Assembly (NCBI GenBank): GCA_003427395.1
Contig: BFEA01000122.1
Span: 1,710,346 to 1,732,322, forward strand
Origin: Chara braunii
Taxonomy: Eukaryota > Streptophyta > Charophyceae > Charales > Characeae
Length of the DNA stretch: 21,977 nucleotides
Direction: 5' to 3'
Under the pieces are notes generated by a model. That model did not search any database. It had not been told where the DNA came from and saw only the letters and a program-made list of their open reading frames with translations. This document shows positions 16,923 through 21,977 of the stretch, one piece after another. The translations under genes were made by a program, and so were the position numbers. The number at the start of each line of letters is the position of its first letter. The first letter of the stretch is position 1.

Positions 16923-17045
16923 GTCATTTCGCTGCTTCGTTGTTTTGTGTTTGTGTGTTGTTTATTTATTTGACGTCAGTTATTGTGTAGCTATTTCAAA
17001 ACTGAAGTTGGAACCTGCACACACTCGGTTACGGTTTGGTCACAC

Positions 17046-17176
17046 CAGCAGGTGCCGCTCCCTACCCATAGATTGGAGCAACCAGGAGACCTGCTAGGAC
17101 CCTTGGAGGGGATGCTCGTATCACCTCTTCTAGCCGATTTCCCGTAAGGAAAAAAAAAAAAAGAAAAAAAAAAAAA
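17046..17176 (+). mobile_element. Retroposon 3' tail with poly(A), family E copy 2
   Basis: Similar to 43-205: CAGCAGGTGC, ATAGATTGGA, a GGACCCTTGGAGGGGATGCTC segment, and TATCACC, ending in A13GA13 (17150-17176). The target duplication is not evident, so the 5' boundary is uncertain. Confidence 0.5.
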
Positions 17177-17743
17177 GGGCAGTTGGTGTAGAAAGTGGAG
17201 GGAGTGTGGCTGGTCATGGCGGTCGGTAGGGCTCCTTTTCGACCCCTCTCCCCCGTCTGTAGGGGTTTTGCATATAGCCCGGTAGTACCTTTTAGTCTCT
17301 CCGATGGATAGGAGTATTCAGGCGAATATTTAGTAGGATATCGTTATGACTACCGGTAGGTAGCAAGGACAACAAGTGCCCTTGTTTTTATGACTGGTTG
17401 TGAGGCTTTTATGCCCGAGCAGGGACTATTGTTCAGTAGGGGAAAACTCAACTTAGAATAGCTGAGGAATGGGGTCTGTTTTTTTTTTGTTTTTTTTTTT
17501 GGGTCTGTTTTTTTGGATTGTATGGTCTTTAGAGGCCCCGAGGCGTTTTCTTTGATTTGATTTGCGGTTTGGTTTGGTTTGGTTTGGTTTGGTTTGTGAG
17601 GCTGTTGCATAACTTGCAGGCCTGAGGCGTACCTTCTTGTTTTCCAGGGTCGGCGGGTATCAGGACAGCGGTCTGGTTTTGGCGCTGGATTCTCTGGCGC
17701 TGGATTTTCACCCCGACACCCACAGTTAAAATATATATATATA
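17177..17743. other. Non-coding stretch with GGGTCTG-poly(T) duplication
   Basis: GGGTCTG followed by T-tracts occurs twice at about 17471-17514. GCGCTGGATT is duplicated at about 17682-17706. No gene is visible. Confidence 0.4.
17566..17595 (+). repeat. (GGTTT)6 pentanucleotide repeat
   Basis: Six perfect GGTTT units. Confidence 0.9.
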
Positions 17744-18322
17744 ATATCAGAGCGCCAAAATGAAAAACAGAAACAAGAAAAACTTAATTCGTTTTTAATC
17801 TTCTTCCTTACAACTTCCCCCCTGTTCAGAACCTCTTGCGTACAAGGCCGCCCACGTGGATGTAGGTTGAGCGGCGGCTGCCCCCACCCCCGTGTGTCAT
17901 ATACCGCTTGCGTACAAGGCCGCCCACGTGGATGTAGGTTGAGCGGCGGCTGCCCCCACCCCCGTGTGTCATATACCTCTTGCGTACAAGGCCGCCCACG
18001 TGGATGTAGGTTGAGCGGCGGCTACAAGGCCGCCCACGTGGATGTAGGTTGAGCGGCGGCTNCCCCCCCCCCCNTGTGTCATACACGGGGGGGGGGGCAG
18101 CCGCCGCTCAACCTACATCCACGTGGGCGGCCTTGTACGCAAGAGGTATATGACACACGGGGGTGGGGGCAGCCGCCGCTCAACCTACATCCACGTGGGC
18201 GGCCTTGTACGCAAGAGGTTCTGAACAGCGGGGGAGTTGTAAGGAAGAAGATTAAAGACGAATTAAGTTTTTCTTGTTTTCCTTGTTTTCTTTCTCCTTT
18301 TATGCTTTGGCGCTCTGATATC
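17744..18322. mobile_element. Fold-back element with 72 bp G-box repeats
   Basis: Outer arms are inverted: ATATCAGAGCGCCAAAA at the left and GGCGCTCTGATAT at the right, with TTCTTCCTTACAACTT mirrored as AGTTGTAAGGAAGAAG. Inside are tandem units containing GCGTACAAGG, CCACGTGGATGTAGGTTGAG and CGGCGGCT. Three start at 17835, 17907 and 17979 (72 bp spacing), a shortened one follows at 18023, and two inverted units occupy 18100-18222. CACGTG appears six times (17853, 17925, 17997, 18035, 18120, 18192). N bases at 18062 and 18074 mark the poorly resolved centre. Open frames over it only reflect a repeat length divisible by three. Confidence 0.8.
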
Positions 18323-18340
18323 ATGTGACAATATATATAT

Positions 18341-18375
18341 TTGTGACGATATATATATATATATATCGTCACAAA
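18341..18375. repeat. Perfect AT-core palindrome
   Basis: TTGTGACG, then (AT)n, then CGTCACAA. Both arms are exact, so it could extrude as a cruciform. It overlaps the edge of element D copy 1. Confidence 0.8.
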
Positions 18376-18438
18376 TAGAACTGCCCGGTAAACCGTAGGC
18401 AGAGAGAGAGAAGAGGACAACAAACGAGGGGCTGTGAC
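18367..18438 (+). mobile_element. Short element D, copy 1 (GTCACA/TGTGAC ends)
   Basis: About 72 bp from CGTCACAAATAGAACTG to GAGGGGCTGTGAC. An almost identical copy lies inverted at 20879-20951, with about two differences. The ends carry a short inverted repeat (GTCACA/TGTGAC), and AT microsatellite lies on both sides. It is non-coding, so it may be a very small MITE or part of a larger repeat. Confidence 0.55.
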
Positions 18439-18476
18439 AATATATATATGTGACGATATATATATGTTTGTGACTT

Positions 18477-18573
18477 GGACCATTTCTCGATTTATGCGTG
18501 TCATCCTTGCGCAGGGGCCATGCTAATCAATCTTCTCTGTATCGTTCCAATTTTAACGGATGTCCCGAAGGAC
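18477..18573 (-). pseudogene. U6 snRNA pseudogene (near full length)
   Basis: U6 is the catalytic-core snRNA of the spliceosome. On the minus strand the sequence has the 5' hairpin GTCCTTCGGGAC, then ATACAGAGA (the ACAGAGA box), AGCATGGCCCCTGCGC, and a plant-type 3' end CGAGAAATGGTCC. A 4 nt tandem duplication changes GATTAGC to GATTGATTAGC between the ACAGAGA box and the AGC triad, a region that tolerates almost no change. After GGTCC comes AAGTCACA, so the T-run terminator of pol III is absent, and no TATA or plant upstream element is seen on the 5' side. A processed or decayed copy is far more likely than a functional gene. Confidence 0.85.
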
Positions 18574-18627
18574 ACACCCACAGGTTTTTGTTCTGCTACC
18601 TTCCCGGGTTGTTTGTGGAGGATTCCC

Positions 18628-18797
18628 GGGGCCTGGCCCCACCCGCAAATAGGATTAGATTGAATTCCTGAATCCGGATAACTTTTGTGGAGACATGCAG
18701 AAAAGCAGATTAATCACAACTCTCTGGATCTCTCCACGAACACGTCCACATTCAGGAATTATATCCAATCTTTTTTGCTAATGGGAACAGCGCCCCC
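18628..18797. mobile_element. Fold-back MITE family C, copy 2
   Basis: Inverted arms: AGATTGAATTCCTGAAT at the left and ATTCAGGAATTATATCCAATC at the right, with TTGTGGAGA mirrored as TCTCCACGAA. The right arm carries CACGTCCACATTCAGG, close to GAATGTGGACATGTTTGTGG of copy 1 (3231-3404). The outer ends are again GGGGC-like. Less symmetrical than copy 1. No clear target duplication. Confidence 0.55.
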
Positions 18798-18847
18798 GGT
18801 CTCTCCTTTGCTGGCGGGCGTATTTGTGCGACAGCAGTACTGCGAGA

Positions 18848-19098
18848 TAGACTTGAGGGTGAGCGGGCTTATGTGTACGGCAGGACTTGTGCTGCAGAAC
18901 CGGCTTGAGGGCGATTTGAGGGTGGGCGGGCTTATCTGTGGGATATCATCAGAGCTGATGCTTACTGGACTGGCAACCGGGGAAACGGGTTGATGGCGGG
19001 TACGCTTGTTATTGGATGTCATGGGCCAGAAGCCCGGCGCGAGTGAAATTGACCGGCAAGCTGCTGCTCACACACATACGCCCGGCGCGAGTGTGGGT
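18848..19098 (+). repeat. Short direct duplications
   Basis: A ~25 bp sequence with TTGAGGGTG and GCGGGCTTAT occurs at about 18851 and 18919. GCCCGGCGCGAGTG occurs at about 19034 and 19081. No coding signal. Confidence 0.5.
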
Positions 19099-19209
19099 CT
19101 GGAGTCTGGAAGTCGCACGCATGGTTGAGAAGCTAGCAGGGCATGTATGGTGCTGCGCGACAGATCGGAGAGCAGGGAAGTCTGAACGTTACGGCAGTGG
19201 CCGCGGGTT

Positions 19210-19267
19210 GAATTTCGTGGAGTAGAAACTGAATTTCGCGGAGTAGAAACTGAATTTCGCGAAGTAG
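19210..19267 (+). repeat. 21 bp tandem repeat, 2.8 units
   Basis: Units of GAATTTCGCGGAGTAGAAACT; the first has CGTGG and the last is cut after GAAGTAG. Confidence 0.88.
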
Positions 19268-19489
19268 GTTGTGTGTGGTACTTGTGAGCTCTGTCAGCAA
19301 TATGGGCCGCATGCAAGCGTGTCTTTGTCTCTGAGTCTCGTTGAATGTGGATGTGTATGTATCTTTGTCTGTGTGCCTGCGTGCGCGCGCGCGTGCGACA
19401 AGCACGGCCACGCGCGCACATTCGTACACATTCAGACGCACACGCACACACTCTTCCACACACACAGAGGGGGGGGGGTAGGGAGAGGC

Positions 19490-19551
19490 GGCAGGGAAGC
19501 ATATCATCATCATGATGGCGTCTGTATACTTCTGCGTGCCGCGCGTGACTC

Positions 19552-19630
<79 letters not shown>

Positions 19631-19695
19631 GGGAGTCGACAGGAAGGCATATCATCATCGCGTCTATGTTTTTCTCTCCTGCGTTTCGCGTTTGA
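19490..19695 (+). repeat. Diverged duplication enclosing (GT)n-(GA)n
   Basis: CAGGGAAGCATATCATCATC…GCGTCTGT (about 19491) recurs as CAGGAAGGCATATCATCATCGCGTCTAT (about 19640). Between them lie (GT)21 (19556-19597) and (GA)16 (19597-19628). Confidence 0.65.
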
Positions 19696-20342
19696 TTTCC
19701 CGCTGCCTTCTTCTCTCCACCTTCCTTTGGATTACCGGGGTTTTGTCGAAAATCGAATAATTTAGGGGGGGTCGTAGGTTCATTAGTGTGTTCATATTGT
19801 TACTCTATGCTTGGGGATGGCAAGTGTTCAGGTGGTGTTCCTTCTCTCGACCTGCCCCGTTGGCTCCCACAACCTTGCTTTCTTGTACAAATCTTGTTGG
19901 GCCGTGGGGTGTATTATATTATAGCCTCGTACAAAATAATGAATTTGACAGTTGAAAATTGAAAATCATTGCTTCGCAGGCAGCATGAGCGAATTTTTGG
20001 TCCCAAAAAAAACTCCCCGTGTCTTATTTTGACGCCTCTTTTATTCTGATGCGCTTTTTCGAGAAATCAATTTGTCCTCTGGTGTTCATCAAAATCCTCC
20101 AGTTTTTACCTGCTGCATCTCTCTCTCTCTCTCTCTCTCACATCACCGTGATTGTCTTTTCTTCTTTACGCTACAGACTACACGCCATTGACCTCTCTCT
20201 GTTTCTGTCTCCCTCTCTCTCGCCACGAGTGTTTTGTGGGCAAATTACAGAATCATAATACAGATAATCCTGTTTTGAAAACTATCGTAGCAAATATACC
20301 GGTCGCCTCCTGTAATCTTCTTCTTGAATGTACACGACTCAA

Positions 20343-20344
<2 letters not shown>
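19696..20344. other. Non-coding stretch with one (CT)n tract
   Basis: (CT)11 at 20118-20139. No recognisable gene; the open frame at 20152-20745 is driven by CT repeats reading Ser-Leu. Confidence 0.4.

Positions 20345-20399
<55 letters not shown>
20345..20399 (+). repeat. (CT)27 microsatellite
   Basis: Perfect CT tract; a shorter imperfect CT tract follows at about 20449-20463. Confidence 0.92.
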
Positions 20400-20401
<2 letters not shown>

Positions 20402-20878
20402 CTGTTGCCTCTGACTGTGTCTCGCCCCTCCCAAATGTGCTGCCGCTGTCTCTCTCTCTCTCTCCCCGGCCCGTTCCTCCCTCCTCTGTGCTCTCTCTGT
20501 TTCTCTCTGCGTTACCTTCTTTCTTCTCCTTTCCTCGCCTATCCCCGTTTCCTCAATTCTTTCACCTTCTACTTGTCGATTTGGCGATGGCTTCTTTTTT
20601 TTTTGGTCCTGTTGTACATGCTCACCGATCTTTTGATCCCTTTGTGTTTGTTTCCTTGGGCGTAATTGGGATGTTTCATCGCGAGACGGTAGTTGTATAT
20701 ATTTTTTTAATACATTCAAGTTCTATGTTTATTGTTTGCAGGTGAATTGTTTGTGCCGTGTATGATTTTTTGAATTTTGTGTGTTTGCGTTTGGGCGCTT
20801 CTGTCACGTGTGTGCAGATTTCCACATCACGGGAGTTCTCCTTGGAATGTAGAATACATATATATATAGAAACAGTTT

Positions 20879-20951
20879 GTCACAGCCCCTCGTTTGTTGT
20901 CCTCTTCTCTCTCTCTGCCTACGGTTTTACCGGGCAGTTCTGTTTGTGACG
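20879..20951 (-). mobile_element. Short element D, copy 2, inverted
   Basis: GTCACAGCCCCTCG to CTGTTTGTGACG, the reverse complement of 18367-18438 with one substitution and one extra base. AT-rich repeat follows on its right only; its left flank is non-repetitive (AAACAGTTT), which helps define the element edge. Confidence 0.55.
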
Positions 20952-21053
20952 ATATATATTTAATATATATAGTTTATATATAGTTTAACATAACAGTCGA
21001 CATCCCGTTCGGTTTGGCGATATATTCAATCTCTTTCGTCAGCACCGACTCAG

Positions 21054-21058
<5 letters not shown>

Positions 21059-21088
<30 letters not shown>
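21059..21088 (+). repeat. (CT)15 microsatellite
   Basis: Perfect CT tract. Confidence 0.9.
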
Positions 21089-21093
<5 letters not shown>

Positions 21094-21389
21094 TTTGGTT
21101 TTTCTGTCTTCTCCCTCATTTTGTACTCTCCTTTTTTTTTCTCTGTTATATTCGTCGACGGAACGGGCCGTTGCAAACTCGCGCAGTTTTTTTTTTTTTT
21201 TTTTTTACCTGAAGTGCATGTTTCGAAATCAACTCGGCCGTTGGTTGTCATTCTTTCTTCTTTCTTAAAACGCAGGTGCTCGCGGCGAGCGTGTTCAGTT
21301 CGTGTTTGCCTCTTCCCTTTGCACGCGAGCCGATCGCTGCAAACGCCCTCACTGTGTTCTCGTTTTTTGGACTCAGTCGCTTCTCCCCG

Positions 21390-21426
21390 AACTCCGTACA
21401 TCTTCTACTCCGTACATCTTCTACTC
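21390..21426 (+). repeat. 16 bp tandem repeat, about 2.3 units
   Basis: ACTCCGTACATCTTCT occurs twice in succession, followed by ACTCC. Confidence 0.85.
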
Positions 21427-21549
21427 CTTGCTTCCACCCTCCCAAAAGAACACCACGGCGCCGTATCTTTTTCTATTCCCCCACGCCCCCTCCGGCCGGG
21501 TTCCGTTGTAGCCTACTCCTTGCAAGACTTGTGCGCTGAAGGAGAGAAG

Positions 21550-21658
21550 AATATTGCAAGGACAATCAAGAGGAAGAGAAGAGAAGAGGAGAGAACGGTG
21601 AAGACAAAATATTGCAAAGGCGATCACGAGGAAGAGAAGAGAAGAGAAGAGCAGGAGG
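21550..21658 (+). repeat. 58 bp tandem duplication, purine-rich
   Basis: ATATTGCAAGGACAATCAAG and ATATTGCAAAGGCGATCACG each precede GAGGAAGAGAAGAGAAGAG. The copies are offset by 58 bp and differ at several sites. A 203-codon open frame (21121-21732) spans it but begins in T-rich low-complexity DNA and has no domain. Confidence 0.75.
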
Positions 21659-21919
21659 GTGAGGAGGTTGGACATCGAAAAGCGCGGACGTCTATCTGCT
21701 TGAGCATCGTGAAAAGTGCGGGGCGAATGTGAATTGCGCCCGCTGGAAATGCGTTATTGCCGATGCCGGTAGCGTACATCCCAAGGAGACCCGCCAGGAG
21801 AACGTCTCCGACACTCATGCCAGGTATGTTTTTTTTTGGGGGGGGGTTGGTATGTTCTATTTCTCCTTCCTTCGTTTTTGTTCTTTTTTCCCCCCTAAAA
21901 AAAAAAAAAACTAGAAAAA

Positions 21920-21977
21920 AACTAGGCTACCAGAGTGGCCCGGGGTCACTTGCTAGGCCGGGCCAAAAAAAAAAAAA
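21920..21977 (+). mobile_element. A-tailed segment with a small hairpin at the right edge
   Basis: TGGCCCGG (about 21936) and CCGGGCCA (about 21958) form a short hairpin immediately before a terminal A13. It resembles a retroposon 3' end cut off by the window; no second copy is seen. Confidence 0.3.

Noticed and set aside
17471-17514. GGGTCTG-poly(T) duplication as a poly(A) stub
   Set aside because: The duplicated segment includes the T-tract itself, so a slippage or tandem duplication is as likely.
17744-18322. CRISPR-like array of regular repeats
   Set aside because: The units are contiguous tandem repeats without variable spacers, in eukaryotic transposon-rich DNA, with half of them inverted.
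17826-18504. Open frames over the fold-back encoding 24-residue repeats
   Set aside because: The 72 bp unit is a multiple of three, so frames stay open in every copy on both strands. There is no start context or domain.
19068-19658. Long minus-strand open frame reading Ser-Leu and Thr-His repeats
   Set aside because: It is produced by GA and GT microsatellites.
20152-20745. 197-codon open frame
   Set aside because: Its core is (CT)27 read as Ser-Leu, and no conserved segment is visible.
21823-21860. GGTATGTT flanking a T/G run as another small insertion
   Set aside because: The repeat is only 8 bp and the insert (T then G) is not a poly(A) tail; slippage explains it.

Overview
The window looks like nuclear DNA from a green-lineage (streptophyte) eukaryote. 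The U6 snRNA-derived sequence near 18.5 kb has the plant-type 3' end, and the large retrotransposon has plant L1-type ORF1 and ORF2. The DNA is full of (GA)n/(CT)n microsatellites, fold-back elements and poly(A)-tailed retroposons. I cannot name the species; an early-diverging plant or charophyte alga would fit, but that is inference. I find no convincing intact host protein gene. Nearly all long open frames outside the LINE lie over microsatellites, homopolymers or repeats.

Layout. 1-3.4 kb is a nest of small elements: a retroposon tail at the left edge, five copies of a ~120 bp inverted-repeat MITE with 3 bp target duplications (family A, PIF/Harbinger-like), two other inverted-repeat families (B, C), tRNA-derived SINE copies, and a 29 bp U6 3' end attached to a long A-tail. 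3.69-11.49 kb is one near-full-length L1-type LINE flanked by a 14 bp target-site duplication. It has a 5' UTR, ORF1 (nucleic-acid-binding protein with a variant zinc knuckle and a very acidic middle) and ORF2 (APE-type endonuclease, reverse transcriptase, C-terminal zinc-binding region). Both ORFs carry stops and frameshifts, so this copy appears dead. 11.5-17.2 kb is repeat-rich sequence with two more family A copies, four tiny poly(A) insertions with target duplications, many (GA)/(CT)/(GT) tracts and one plausible TATA box. 17.74-18.32 kb is a ~580 bp fold-back element with six copies of a 72 bp unit (the fourth shortened), each carrying a CACGTG G-box. 18.3-21 kb holds a U6 pseudogene, a second family C element, two copies of a ~72 bp element with GTCACA/TGTGAC ends, and more microsatellites and short tandem repeats. 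The right edge ends in another A-tailed segment.

How the parts relate. The LINE would supply target-primed reverse transcription for its own copies and, by inference, for the SINEs, the U6 chimera and the poly(A)-only insertions. The MITEs would need a transposase from elsewhere; none is encoded here. One MITE copy sits inside a SINE. Removing it with one 3 bp duplication restores exactly the A-box to B-box spacing of the other SINE copy, which gives an internal check on the element boundaries.
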